From NCBI GenBank assembly GCA_036387415.1, contig DASVTU010000009.1, forward strand, positions 50,113-114,112: a DNA stretch of 64,000 nucleotides. The letters run 5' to 3'. Both the position numbers and the translations under genes were made by a program. The notes under the pieces were generated by a model. That model was not told the origin of the DNA. It ran no database searches and was given only the letters and a program-made list of their open reading frames with translations. The first letter of the stretch is position 1; every line of letters starts with the position of its first letter. Below, one piece after another: positions 29,192 to 37,668 of this stretch. Source of the DNA: DASVTU01 sp036387415 (GTDB lineage: Bacteria; Acidobacteriota; Blastocatellia; Pyrinomonadales; Pyrinomonadaceae).

Positions 29192-29239
29192 CGCAACCGG
29201 CGATTAGCGTTTGCCCTTCATCTTTTCGGAACACTGACA

Positions 29240-29295
29240 ACGATTCGGCCGTCAAACGTTGCTCTTGAAGCGACGTTTGACGGCTGAATCGTTTT
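29240..29295 (+). terminator. Rho-independent terminator after the class III aminotransferase
   Basis: A 20-bp stem (29240-29259 with 29273-29292, with G-T or mismatch positions near the centre) and a TTTT run at 29292-29295. It lies 49 bases past the stop codon. Confidence 0.85.
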
Positions 29296-29334
29296 GGCCC
29301 TGAATCGCTTGAGCCGCGCGTCGTTCCGTTCTTT

Positions 29335-30321
29335 TCACATCGGCTCGTCCATCGGTCGTGGTGTGCGAGGCGGTGCGGGTGCGGGCGCAGTTGCGTTGGC
29401 TTCGAGTTTGCCAGCACCACCGAAGCTATCAGAGATGTCGGATGGCAGAGGCTCGAAGTTGATGGAGAGATTGTCTTCGTTGCGGTTGAACTTGCCTGTG
29501 GCGCGCAGACCGCCGTTCGGCCATTCGACAAGCGAACCGCCTTCCAGCCGACGAATGACAAAACCGCTTGTATCAGCGATGCCCGTGGCGATTGTTTGCA
29601 GCGCGCGCGGCTTGGCGTTGCCTGTGGTCTTCAGAGCGAAGGCGATGCTGAGGAGTTTGTCGAGACGCGACGTGCGGAGTTCGCCTTCGAGCGTGAAGCG
29701 TTCCATGCGTCCGGCGAAGCCGCCGCTGACGTTGAACTGGCCTCCCCTCACACGATATGGGCGCGACGCGTTGACCCATGCCTCGCCCGTCTCGAACACC
29801 AGCGATGTCTGTTCCGGCAGAGGCACGGAGACGATTTTGTAAGGCGCGGTCAACGCCTGCGTCGTGATGGCTCCCTTCGGCGGGACGCTTTCCGAGATGC
29901 GAATCAAGCCTTCGGTCGCCTGCGTGATTTGGACGCCGTAGCCGCCTGTGCGTCGCCCGCCGAGGAACGCCGCGACGACCACGTTGCTCTTGAAAAAGTC
30001 CGCGCTCATCTCCGGCAACGCGTCGATTAATGCGCGCAACTCCGCATAACTCTCCGCATCGCGCACGACAGCGACGAACGCGCTCCCGACACTGCTATAT
30101 CGCCCCTCCGTCAAAACTTTCAACTCGCCACTCATCTTTTCTCCCTTCCCCTCGCGCGCAGGCGTCGGCAGAGGCGTCTCCACGGCGACCGGCTTTTCCT
30201 GCGTCGGTCGCGACTGCTTCTTGCCGCTCCCCTTCTGCGCGCCGCACGCCGCCACGCTCATGCAACACAACATCAACAACAAAATACTTCCCACCATCAA
30301 GTCCGCTCTTAATCTCAACAT
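29335..30321 (-). CDS. Lipoprotein with PrcB-like domain
   Basis: 328 residues from ATG 30321, chosen because GGAGGGGAG lies five bases upstream and it begins a proper lipoprotein signal (hydrophobic 9-22, SVAAC, Cys26); a longer frame to 30423 runs into the repeat. Residues about 65-150 contain NVVVAAFLGGRRTGGYGVQI, the hallmark of the PrcB C-terminal domain, known as a helper subunit of a treponemal protease. The rest (150-310) is a beta-rich region. It is probably outer-membrane or periplasmic. No prcA is nearby. Confidence 0.82.
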   Translation of the reverse strand: MLRLRADLMVGSILLLMLCCMSVAACGAQKGSGKKQSRPTQEKPVAVETPLPTPAREGKGEKMSGELKVLTEGRYSSVGSAFVAVVRDAESYAELRALIDALPEMSADFFKSNVVVAAFLGGRRTGGYGVQITQATEGLIRISESVPPKGAITTQALTAPYKIVSVPLPEQTSLVFETGEAWVNASRPYRVRGGQFNVSGGFAGRMERFTLEGELRTSRLDKLLSIAFALKTTGNAKPRALQTIATGIADTSGFVIRRLEGGSLVEWPNGGLRATGKFNRNEDNLSINFEPLPSDISDSFGGAGKLEANATAPAPAPPRTPRPMDEPM

Positions 30322-30638
30322 CACAACTCCCCTCCACGTCTCCCAAAACATCCCAGACCCATTACGCCGCACAACAAATTCGCGCCGCTCATCAAGAACG
30401 CTCCACAACTCGCAAAGTTGCAAAACAGTAGATAGTAGTCAGCAGCCAGTAGAAAAGCTTTAAGTAGTTTCCACGATGAGTAGATTGTTGAAAAGCATTG
30501 TGATTGTCATTCGACAACAGTCAGTAGAAAAGCATCCAGCATTCGATATGTCGAGCTAGTTGAGCAAACGCGCATTTGTTTTCCTACTGACTACTGGCTA
30601 CTGTCTACTGTTTTTCATTCCGCATTCCGCAACTTGAC
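30322..30638. repeat. Intergenic region with family-T word-palindrome
   Basis: At 30424-30637 T words (AGTAGATAGTAGTCAGCAGC, then CAGTAGAAAAGC) face CTGACTACTGGCTACTGTC on the right, with three AAAAGC(A/T)T motifs inside. A family-N tail (ATTCCGCATTCCGCAA) ends two bases before the amidohydrolase stop codon. Confidence 0.78.
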
Positions 30639-32006
30639 TTACGTTTTCACGCGCGACAGTTTCGCGGAAATTTCTTTGATGCGTGCACGGAGGCGTTCTT
30701 CATCGACGGTCTTGACGTGGCCGTCGCGGTAGATTTCGCGTCCGGCGACCAACGTGAGCCGAACATCGCGCCCCGACGAAGCGAAGACGAGTGCCCTCGC
30801 CGCGTCGTAAACGGGGAGTTGATGCACACCCTCAAGTGAAACGACCGCGAGGTCGGCTTCTGCGCCTTCTCGGAGCGTCCCCACTTCCGCCTCAAGACCG
30901 AGCGCACGCGCGCCGCCCTCTGTCGCCGCGCGGAGCGCATCGGTCGCATTCAACATGCGCCCGTCGTCAAGCGTGTCGCCGCCCGCGCGCGAAATCAGTG
31001 TGGCGAAGCGCGTCTCTTCCAAGAGGTCGGCGGTGTTGTTGCTGGCAACGGAATCGCTGCCGAGACCGACGTTGAGACGATTTTCGATGAAGGCGGCAAA
31101 TGGCGCGCGTCCATGACCGAACTTCGCGTTCGACTTTGGACAATGCGCGATGCGTGCGCCCGTCTCGCGGATGGTTTGAATGTCTGCGTCGTCAACTCTG
31201 ATGCAATGCGCGAGGAGCGGTCGTGCGCGCAGGACGCCGTGCGCGGCGAGATACTGCACCGTCGAAACTCCCGGCGCACGCCACTCGATGCCACGCCCCG
31301 CCAGATTTTCCGCAAACACGCCGCGCCCCTCTCGCATCAACAAATCTTCGTCGTGCGATTCCGCCGCGTGCGTCATCAAAAGCAGATTTTCATCGAGCGC
31401 ATAGTCCGCGACCAACTCATACAACGCGCCGCTCACAGAGTAGGGCGCGTGCGGCGAGACGCCGACGCGGACGAGTTCCGTCGCAGACTCACGCAGACGC
31501 CCGACGTTCTCCTGCAAGCCCGCCAACTGCTCGCGCGCAAAGGCCGCGTCAGGCCCGAACACTTCCTGAAAGACCGTGCCGCGCAAGCCCACGTCGCAGA
31601 GCGCACGCATCGACGCCGCGCCCGCGCTCGATGCATCGCCCACGCACGTCACGCCCGCACGCGCCGCTTCCGCGACGCCCCACGTCGCAGATACGGCGAG
31701 GTCGTCCTCCGTCATCTCAAACATGCGCGTCAAAGTCAGTTTCTTGAGCCACGCCTGAAAGTCGCCCTCCTCGGCTTCGAGAAACCCGCGCATCGCCGTC
31801 AGTTCAAGATGCGAATGGCAGTTGACGAAGCCGGGCAGAATCGCCGCCTCACCAAAATCCTCTACACGCGCGTCGGGGAAACGACTCTCCAAAGACGCGC
31901 GTTCACCGATGCCCGCGATGCGCGTTCCTTCAACCGCCACCGCTCCGTCCGCAATCGCTTCCGACGCAACGGGCAAAACCCAACGCGCACAGTAGAGCGT
32001 CGTCAT
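30639..32006 (-). CDS. Amidohydrolase / nucleoside-deaminase-like hydrolase
   Basis: 455 residues. Metal ligands of the TIM-barrel amidohydrolase fold: His64 and His66 in NCHSHLE, later histidines in SPHAPYS and MTHAAESHDED, and the Asp in GLGSDS. The arrangement fits the chlorohydrolase/S-adenosylhomocysteine-MTA deaminase subgroup, which also holds aminofutalosine deaminase of menaquinone synthesis. The substrate cannot be chosen by sequence alone. Cytoplasmic. It lies 12 bases downstream of the MFS gene and is probably co-transcribed. Confidence 0.87.
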   Translation of the reverse strand: MTTLYCARWVLPVASEAIADGAVAVEGTRIAGIGERASLESRFPDARVEDFGEAAILPGFVNCHSHLELTAMRGFLEAEEGDFQAWLKKLTLTRMFEMTEDDLAVSATWGVAEAARAGVTCVGDASSAGAASMRALCDVGLRGTVFQEVFGPDAAFAREQLAGLQENVGRLRESATELVRVGVSPHAPYSVSGALYELVADYALDENLLLMTHAAESHDEDLLMREGRGVFAENLAGRGIEWRAPGVSTVQYLAAHGVLRARPLLAHCIRVDDADIQTIRETGARIAHCPKSNAKFGHGRAPFAAFIENRLNVGLGSDSVASNNTADLLEETRFATLISRAGGDTLDDGRMLNATDALRAATEGGARALGLEAEVGTLREGAEADLAVVSLEGVHQLPVYDAARALVFASSGRDVRLTLVAGREIYRDGHVKTVDEERLRARIKEISAKLSRVKT

Positions 32007-32018
32007 TCGTCAAACTCC

Positions 32019-33404
32019 TTATCCATCAATCTCCTTGTGTCGCTTGAAGCGAAAGACGAACCAGAGCAGACCCGCCAGAGTTATGATAACGCCGCCCGTC
32101 GCAGCGACGACGCGTATGCCGTAAGTGTCTGCCGCCGCGCCGGAGGCAAACATTGCCCCGACCATCATCAGCGTCGTCAAAGTTTCATAAGACGCGAAGA
32201 CGCGCCCGCCGAAGCGGTCGTCAGTGCGTTTCATCATGATGGTTTGCTGCGCCGTCCACCAGATTGCGAAATTCATCTCGCGCGCGATGAGCACCGCCGC
32301 CGCTCCCCATAGATTCGGCATCAGGCTAAAGATGGTCAACCCGATTCCGTCGAGCACAATCGAACGTCCCATGCGCGCGCCGAGGCGTTCGCCCGCCGCC
32401 TGATTAAAACGACGCGCCAGTGGCGCACCGAGCGCGCCGCCCACACCCATCGCCACGAACAAGACGGAGATGCCGAAATCGGTCGGACGTTCGACCCACG
32501 CCGTCGCCGTCTGCTCGCCGAGATGCGCGCCGAAGATACTATAAACCGCACGCGCCGCACCGTTGCCCAATCCCCAACCCGCCGCCACCACAAAGATAGC
32601 CGACAGCGCAGCATCGCTCCGCACGTATCTTAACCCTTCACGAAAATCAATCGCCGCACGTCGCAGGATAAAACCGAACTGCGGAAAAGGTGAAAGGTTG
32701 AAACGGTTAAAGGCAGAAGCAGAGCGAGTTTTACCATTCCCTTTCGCCCTTTCCCCGTTTCCCCTTTTCACCTCGTCGCTATGTCTCAGCGTTGCGGCGT
32801 CGCTGTGCCTCTGTTGTGTGGCAGTGCGGATGCGTCGGATGAGTTCGGCGGAGGCGAGAAAGGTGAGCGCGTTGATGATGAAGACGAGATTGCGACCGAC
32901 GAAGGTGGCGACGATGCCGCCGAGCGCAGAGCCGACGGCGATGGTCGTGGCGGTGGTCGAAGCGGAGAGCGAGTTGGCGCTCAGCAGTTCGTCTGTGTTG
33001 CGTGTGAGATTCGGAATCGTGGCACGCTTGGCGGCGTTGAAGAAGGCGGAGACGGCGAACAGGGATGCACCGACGGTGTAAATCAGTGGCAACGCCGCGC
33101 GTCTCTCGGCGAGCAGGAATCCGAGCGCGAGAATCGCACGCGCGATGTCCGCCGCCATCATCACGCGCCGACGGTCGCTGCGGTCAACGACGACGCCCGC
33201 AATGGGGCCGAAGATGAAAAGCGGCAAGTGGCGCGCAATCGCATAGAAAGCAATCGCGCGTCCTTCGTGGCCTCTGCCCGCCAGTTCGAGCGCGAGCGCG
33301 AGCACCGCGATGTTGTTGAGCCAGTCGCCGATTTCCGAGACGACCTGACCCAACCACAGACGACGGAAATCCGCATTGCCCGCCAGCAGTTGCCGATACG
33401 TCAC
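32019..33404 (-). CDS. MFS transporter with a repeat-derived insert in its central loop
   Basis: 461 residues from a GTG at 33404, with GGGAG seven bases upstream. The GTG overlaps the stop of the transglycosylase gene (GTGA). About 12 membrane helices in two halves, of the MFS_3/efflux type (GPIAGVVVDRSDRRRVM is the loop 2-3 motif). The cytoplasmic loop between the halves is extended at residues about 199-241 by a low-complexity, basic stretch. This stretch is the translation of a family-P word-palindrome together with a duplicated RHSD word. The cargo is unknown. Confidence 0.88.
   Translation of the reverse strand: MTYRQLLAGNADFRRLWLGQVVSEIGDWLNNIAVLALALELAGRGHEGRAIAFYAIARHLPLFIFGPIAGVVVDRSDRRRVMMAADIARAILALGFLLAERRAALPLIYTVGASLFAVSAFFNAAKRATIPNLTRNTDELLSANSLSASTTATTIAVGSALGGIVATFVGRNLVFIINALTFLASAELIRRIRTATQQRHSDAATLRHSDEVKRGNGERAKGNGKTRSASAFNRFNLSPFPQFGFILRRAAIDFREGLRYVRSDAALSAIFVVAAGWGLGNGAARAVYSIFGAHLGEQTATAWVERPTDFGISVLFVAMGVGGALGAPLARRFNQAAGERLGARMGRSIVLDGIGLTIFSLMPNLWGAAAVLIAREMNFAIWWTAQQTIMMKRTDDRFGGRVFASYETLTTLMMVGAMFASGAAADTYGIRVVAATGGVIITLAGLLWFVFRFKRHKEIDG
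32683..32772. repeat. Word-palindrome, family P, inside the MFS coding region
   Basis: Left arm GGAAAAGGTGAAAGGTTGAA (from 32683), right arm CCCTTTCGCCCTTTCCCCGT (from 32739) and on to 32772. It is read in frame on the minus strand as residues about 211-241 of the transporter. Next to it, 32773-32820 encodes two RHSD copies. Confidence 0.85.
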
Positions 33405-34093
33405 CGACGAACTCCCGTCGGTGATGGCGGAGTTCGGATTGCGGATTGCGGATTGATAAAAACAATCTCTCGTCTTTTAATCCGCAATCCGAATTCCGAA
33501 TTCGGCAATCGGGAGGCTTTCTGCTTACTTATTTTAAGTTGGCGATAACGCGCGAGGATGTTGGAGACGTAGGCGCGTGTGGAGGGGATGTCGATGCGCG
33601 CGATGAACTGTTCGGCGGTGAGGGGCGGAGTGTTGGCGGGGCGTCGGTTCCATTCGACGGCGCGGCTCGGCCCCGCGTTGTAGGCCGCCACCATGCGCGC
33701 TTCGGCGTCGGGCGTGTCGCGGTATTCCTTCGAGATTTTTTCGAGATACCAGCAGCCGACTTGTATGTTGCGTTCGGGGTCGCGGAGTAACGCACGTGGG
33801 TCGCGTGCCATCTGTCGTTCGAGTTCGCGGATGCCCGTCTCCGCAGCCCATTCGCGCCCGACCAACGGCGTCACCTGCATCAAACCGATTTCGGCGTCCT
33901 CTCCGATTTTCCACGGGCTGAAATACGTCTCCTCATGGATGATGCTCCACACCAAATCGGGGTCGAGACGATAGACGCTTGCGTGGCGCGCGATGAGCGG
34001 GTCGAAACGATGAATCCAGTATTGATTGAAAAAGTAGAGTCCGACGGCGCACAGAATGAGGAACAGGAGGGCGAAGAGGGCGAGACGTTTCAT
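33401..34093 (-). CDS. Lytic transglycosylase (SLT domain) with palindrome-encoded tail
   Basis: 230 residues from ATG 34093; a GTG directly before it is the alternative. One N-terminal membrane anchor (4-22). The SLT goose-lysozyme-like domain has the catalytic Glu54 in IIHEETYF, then GLMQVTP and AAYNAGPSRAVEW. It cleaves peptidoglycan between MurNAc and GlcNAc in the periplasm. The last 36 residues, from about 195, are translated from a family-N palindrome. Its stop overlaps the MFS start, which argues that the extended frame is really used. Confidence 0.87.
   Translation of the reverse strand: MKRLALFALLFLILCAVGLYFFNQYWIHRFDPLIARHASVYRLDPDLVWSIIHEETYFSPWKIGEDAEIGLMQVTPLVGREWAAETGIRELERQMARDPRALLRDPERNIQVGCWYLEKISKEYRDTPDAEARMVAAYNAGPSRAVEWNRRPANTPPLTAEQFIARIDIPSTRAYVSNILARYRQLKISKQKASRLPNSEFGLRIKRREIVFINPQSAIRTPPSPTGVRR
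33430..33510. repeat. Word-palindrome, family N, forming the 3' end of the transglycosylase gene
   Basis: Left arm TTCGGATTGCGGATTGCGGA (33433 on), right arm AATCCGCAATCCGAATTCCG (33479 on). It encodes residues about 195-222 of the transglycosylase. A small CCGACG/CGTCGG hairpin overlaps the MFS start region next to it (33404-33421). Confidence 0.85.
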
Positions 34094-34101
34094 CACAAGA
34101 T

Positions 34102-34186
34102 AAGAGGTCAGAGGCTAGAGGTCAGAGGTTAGTAAAAAGCATTGTTCTGTTTTCACTAACCTCTGACCTCTGACCTCTGACCTCTG
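34102..34186. repeat. Intergenic word-palindrome, family S, 31-bp arms
   Basis: Arms 34103-34133 and 34155-34185 pair with two mismatches. They are built from AGAGGTCAGAGG words and their complement. The loop contains AAAAAGCATTGTTCTG. The element fills the gap between the stop codon at 34190 and the transglycosylase start. Confidence 0.9.
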
Positions 34187-34189
34187 CTT

Positions 34190-34978
34190 TTAGTTTCTTC
34201 GTTTCAAGAGCGTCCAGAAGTCAGCGCGCGAATAAGAGTTGTCGGTTCCCTCGTAGCGGGAGAGGAGCGCACGATGGTCGAGGACGTGGCCTTGCAACCA
34301 GATTTCCGCCGAGAGCGTAGCGCCGACTTCGAGTGTGCCGCCGCGCAACGCGCGACTATTGACGAGCACTTCCAACTTCAAACGCGCGAGGTCGAGATAA
34401 ACCCAGTAGAGCGCACTTCCCGACAAGGGATTGTGCAGCGTCTTGAAGGAGATGACGCGCCCGCAGAGGCTCCAATCGTTTTCGTGCGCGGCGCGCGAGG
34501 GCGCGAAGTCTTCGAGCGGCTGCCAGCGCATGCGCTCCGGCCTCGCACAGACGCGTGCGCGATACGCCAACCCGCACAGGCCGACGTGCAACTCCTGCGC
34601 GCGAAATCCCTCCGGCCCCACCTCAGTCAAATTCTGCAACTCAAAGAGGACTTCCGTGTCCGCACTGTCGCAGTAGCCGTGCACGATGGCCTCGCCGTCT
34701 TCGTCGTACTCGGTCAAAGCCCACGGGCTGATGCGTTGCGTGTAACGCGCGCGAAAACCGGGGCGGCAATCGGCGTAGAAAATATCGCCCGTGCCCGATT
34801 CGTAAAGCACCGTCCAGACTTCCAACCCCTCGCCCAATTTCCAGCAACGACCATGCAGCACAGCGCCGCGACGCGAAAGTTGTGTCGCCTCCCCTTGATC
34901 GCCAGCCTGTTCAGCGAGATAGTTAAAATCCTTCTCGCTCGGCACTTCCAACCCGATTGCCTCAAACATCTCGTCCAT
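34190..34978 (-). CDS. Conserved-looking cytoplasmic protein of unknown function
   Basis: 262 residues, no signal peptide or membrane helix. The composition is that of a folded globular protein, with several Trp and Cys and long beta-strand-like stretches (GEGLEVWTVLYESGTGDIFYADCRPGF, GSALYWVYLDLARLKLEVLVNS). I do not recognise the family. It lies between the antitoxin-like gene and the transglycosylase on the same strand, with a repeat on each side. Confidence 0.8.
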   Translation of the reverse strand: MDEMFEAIGLEVPSEKDFNYLAEQAGDQGEATQLSRRGAVLHGRCWKLGEGLEVWTVLYESGTGDIFYADCRPGFRARYTQRISPWALTEYDEDGEAIVHGYCDSADTEVLFELQNLTEVGPEGFRAQELHVGLCGLAYRARVCARPERMRWQPLEDFAPSRAAHENDWSLCGRVISFKTLHNPLSGSALYWVYLDLARLKLEVLVNSRALRGGTLEVGATLSAEIWLQGHVLDHRALLSRYEGTDNSYSRADFWTLLKRRN

Positions 34979-34989
34979 AGCTTAACAAC

Positions 34990-35066
34990 TCGTAAATGGT
35001 AAATCGTCAATGGTAAATAGATAAAAACGGTTCTTTCTATTGACGATTGACGGTTTGCTATTTACT
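34990..35066. repeat. Intergenic word-palindrome, family Z
   Basis: GTAAATGGTAAATCGTCAAT on the left and ATTGACGATTGACGG with GCTATTTAC on the right, around AAAAACGGTTCTTTC. It starts eight bases after the stop codon at 35074 (minus strand). Confidence 0.82.
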
Positions 35067-35073
35067 TCCTTAC

Positions 35074-35301
35074 TCATCTCGTCGCTCGTTTTCGAGGTGC
35101 GGTTGGCCGCTCTTTCTTTGAAACTTCGTCGGCGCGCGGGGCACGGCTCTTGTAGCCGCGCACGTTGCGTTCCGGGCCGTGGTTCGGACGTTCGCCCGAA
35201 CGAGTCATCTCGGCAAACAGTTCGACATCATAGTCGGCTTCGCGCGACATTTCTTCTTGAATCGCGTGAAGCATTTCGAGAAATCTAGGCTTACGATACA
35301 T
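35074..35301 (-). CDS. Small basic protein, antitoxin-like partner of the PIN gene
   Basis: 75 residues. The N-terminal 30 (PRFLEMLHAIQEEMSREADYD) match the pattern of short helical proteins found next to PIN-domain genes, where they probably act as antitoxins. The C-terminal half is Arg/Lys/Pro-rich and likely disordered until bound. It has no clear ribosome site. The assignment rests on the pattern and on its neighbour. Confidence 0.55.
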   Translation of the reverse strand: MYRKPRFLEMLHAIQEEMSREADYDVELFAEMTRSGERPNHGPERNVRGYKSRAPRADEVSKKERPTAPRKRATR

Positions 35302-35412
35302 CGTTAATGGTAAATGGTGAATAGTAAATGGTAAATGATAAATGGCTGGTCTTGAGGACGATTCTTTTGTCGTCTCTCACTCCGGCTTCACTATTTATCG
35401 TTTACGATTCAC
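35301..35412. repeat. Intergenic word-palindrome, family Z
   Basis: TTAATGGTAAATGGTGAATAG and GTAAATGATAAATGG on the left, CACTATTTATCGTTTACGAT on the right. The stop codon of the PIN gene (35409) lies inside the right arm. Confidence 0.82.
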
Positions 35413-35888
35413 CCGCTCTCTTTCTCTGTTAATTCGGAGACTAGAAACTCCGGCGTCACAATCATCGGCACGAAGAAACCCGCTGCTGTGTTGAAGAGAC
35501 GGATACGCGCTTGCCGACGCACGTTTGCCAGATGCCCGAAGTTCCATGTGACGAGATAGTCTATCTTGTGGAACGATGCGACCGCAACATGAAGCGCGTC
35601 AGCGATGTACTTGCGATGAAAGATGCCGCGCGAGATGTAGCCTTCGGCGAGGATGGTCGCCTCGTCGGTCAACTCCACTTGCTCAAGCGGAGCGACTAAT
35701 TTCAAGTAGCCCGTGCGATGCGGTTCGGGGACGCGTTGCAACTCGCGCAGGACGAGCGGCGACACGACGGCGCGGTATTCAGACATCTCATGTTCCCACC
35801 AGCGAATCGTCAAATCGCGACGAAACGGCTCGCCGTTGTCGAGATACGCGCCGACCACCGACGTTTCCAGATAGATGCTCTGCTTCAT
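35409..35888 (-). CDS. PIN-domain ribonuclease, VapC-like toxin candidate
   Basis: 159 residues. The first acidic residue is in IYLETSVVGAYLD (Glu8, where many PIN proteins have Asp). Others are the Glu in LRELQRV and the Asp in ADALHVAVASFHKIDYLVTWNFGHLAN, a strong match to a known PIN subgroup. PIN toxins cut RNA using Mg or Mn held by these acids. The ATG overlaps the stop of the upstream protease gene (ATGA). The antitoxin-like gene follows after a repeat. Confidence 0.83.
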   Translation of the reverse strand: MKQSIYLETSVVGAYLDNGEPFRRDLTIRWWEHEMSEYRAVVSPLVLRELQRVPEPHRTGYLKLVAPLEQVELTDEATILAEGYISRGIFHRKYIADALHVAVASFHKIDYLVTWNFGHLANVRRQARIRLFNTAAGFFVPMIVTPEFLVSELTEKESG

Positions 35889-37537
35889 GGCTGATTCGCC
35901 ACCACGGGCGCGATGTTTTTGTTGTCCTCCGACGGCATCTCTTTAACGAGCGGTTCGAGACGTACGACGGCGCGTAGGAGGTCGAACGTGACGCGGTAAT
36001 GCCTGAGCACGTTGCCGCCGAGGATGCCCGCCTGCTCGAAGCCCGCCGTCTCGTTGATGGAGTCCATGTCGAGCACGGCGGCAGAGACGTTTGGACGCAT
36101 TGCCGCGCCGACGCGCACGCGCGGCAGTAAAAGCATCGGCACGTTTTCCGTCAGTCCGGCTGCGCCGTAGACACGCAGGCGCGCGGCCTGCTCGAAGCGC
36201 GTCATCTGCTCACGCTCGGAGAGGTCTTCGGAGACGACCGTGATGGTCGCGCCCGTATCGACGATGAAATTGACCGGCTTGCTCAGTCCATCGACGTGGA
36301 TTTCGCTGCTCCAAAAGCCGCTCGAAGTAGTGCGGATGGGAAGTTCGATGGCATTGGTTAGCGTAGCGGTCGGCGTTGTGGTCGGCGCGGTCGCCGTCGC
36401 GGTCGCGGCGTCGAGGGGCGGTCGTTCGTCGTCGCGCAGCAGCGTCATTTCGCCGACGCCATAGTCAATCGTAAAGAGATACTTGGCGACGACCGAGAGG
36501 CCGATGTAGCCGTCGAGTTGTTCGCCGGAGTTGAAGAATTCGCGTATGTAAATCGGCACGTTATCCACGCGCGCCTCGCCCATCTGCAACGACTGAATAA
36601 AGCCGTAGACGATTTCAAATTTGCCGCCGCCGCCGACGGCGCGTGCTGTCCCGCCGCGCGCCACGGGACGCAAGCCGAGACGCTTCGCCGCATCGTTCGA
36701 GATAACGCACATCCCCGCGCCCGTGTCGATAACGAAGCGCAGCGTCTCCTTCGAGCCGTTGACGCGCACACGCACGACCGGACGATTGTTGACGAGTTGA
36801 AACGGAACGACGGCGCGGTCTGCGCCCGCCGGACGCAGGAGTGCGCGTTGCGTGCCGAGGTAGCGTAGGAAGTCGATGAGGCCGCGTATGCGTGCGCGGC
36901 GGTCGGCGTCTGTGCGCGGCGCGATGCGTAGGAAACGTTCGTAGGCATCGGCGGCTTCGCCGTAACGTTCGGAGCGTGCGGCGACTTGCGCGAGATTGTA
37001 GATGTAATCAGGCTCGTCAGCGTCGAGATAGGCGGCGCGACGCAATCCCGCGAGGCTCTGCGCGAGACGGTTATCATAAAAATCGACCATCGCCATGCCC
37101 GCAATCGCCATCGCGTCGTCGGATTTGAAACTGAGCGCCGTGCGAAACTCCTCGACCGACAGACGAAAATCACCCGCCGCCAGCAGAGCCGAGCCGAGCA
37201 GGGAGTGTGCACGCGGCGACATCGGTTCAATCGCCACGACGCGTGCCGCCGCATCGAACGCCTGCTGATTCTTTCTCTGCTTGAGCAGCGACAGGCTCAA
37301 TCCGAGGCGTGCCGTCATATCGCGCGGGTTCTTCTCTATCAACTCGCGGTAAATCGTCTCCGCCGCTTCAAATTCACCTTCGCGCAACGCGCGTTGGGCG
37401 CGTTCGCGAGCCTTATCGAACATCGACGCAGCAGCCGCGCCGTAGACGCTACGACTACTGCCGACCGATGCGACAAACGTGGCGCACATGACAAAGGCGG
37501 CCAGACCGCTCGCCGCCGTGTGAAGGATTCTTTTCAT
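35885..37537 (-). CDS. Exported TPR protein with two retropepsin-like domains
   Basis: 550 residues. Signal peptide (hydrophobic 8-28). TPR helices at about 40-215. Then two aspartic-protease domains: FVIDTGAGMCVIS (Asp271) and FIVDTGATITVV (Asp427), joined by an Ala/Thr-rich linker near 376-395. Both DTG halves are intact, so one chain may form an active site. The TPR part could recruit substrates. Similar in its protease part to 20685-21797. Periplasmic role inferred. Confidence 0.87.
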   Translation of the reverse strand: MKRILHTAASGLAAFVMCATFVASVGSSRSVYGAAAASMFDKARERAQRALREGEFEAAETIYRELIEKNPRDMTARLGLSLSLLKQRKNQQAFDAAARVVAIEPMSPRAHSLLGSALLAAGDFRLSVEEFRTALSFKSDDAMAIAGMAMVDFYDNRLAQSLAGLRRAAYLDADEPDYIYNLAQVAARSERYGEAADAYERFLRIAPRTDADRRARIRGLIDFLRYLGTQRALLRPAGADRAVVPFQLVNNRPVVRVRVNGSKETLRFVIDTGAGMCVISNDAAKRLGLRPVARGGTARAVGGGGKFEIVYGFIQSLQMGEARVDNVPIYIREFFNSGEQLDGYIGLSVVAKYLFTIDYGVGEMTLLRDDERPPLDAATATATAPTTTPTATLTNAIELPIRTTSSGFWSSEIHVDGLSKPVNFIVDTGATITVVSEDLSEREQMTRFEQAARLRVYGAAGLTENVPMLLLPRVRVGAAMRPNVSAAVLDMDSINETAGFEQAGILGGNVLRHYRVTFDLLRAVVRLEPLVKEMPSEDNKNIAPVVANQP

Positions 37538-37559
37538 TGGGAGAACTCCGTAGGGGATT

Positions 37560-37668
37560 GCGGATTGGAGAAGATTGATTCATCGGGTCATCGACTCATC
37601 GATGCAATCAAATACTCGTCCCTTCAATGAAGCAATGAATCAATGAGTCAATCTCTTTCATTCCGCAT
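37560..37668. repeat. Intergenic word-palindrome, family W inside N words
   Basis: Outer GATTGCGGATTGG against ATTCCGCATTC. Inner GATTGATTCATCGGGTCATC against AGCAATGAATCAATGAGTCA. It touches the stop codon of the glycosylase gene (37669). Confidence 0.82.
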
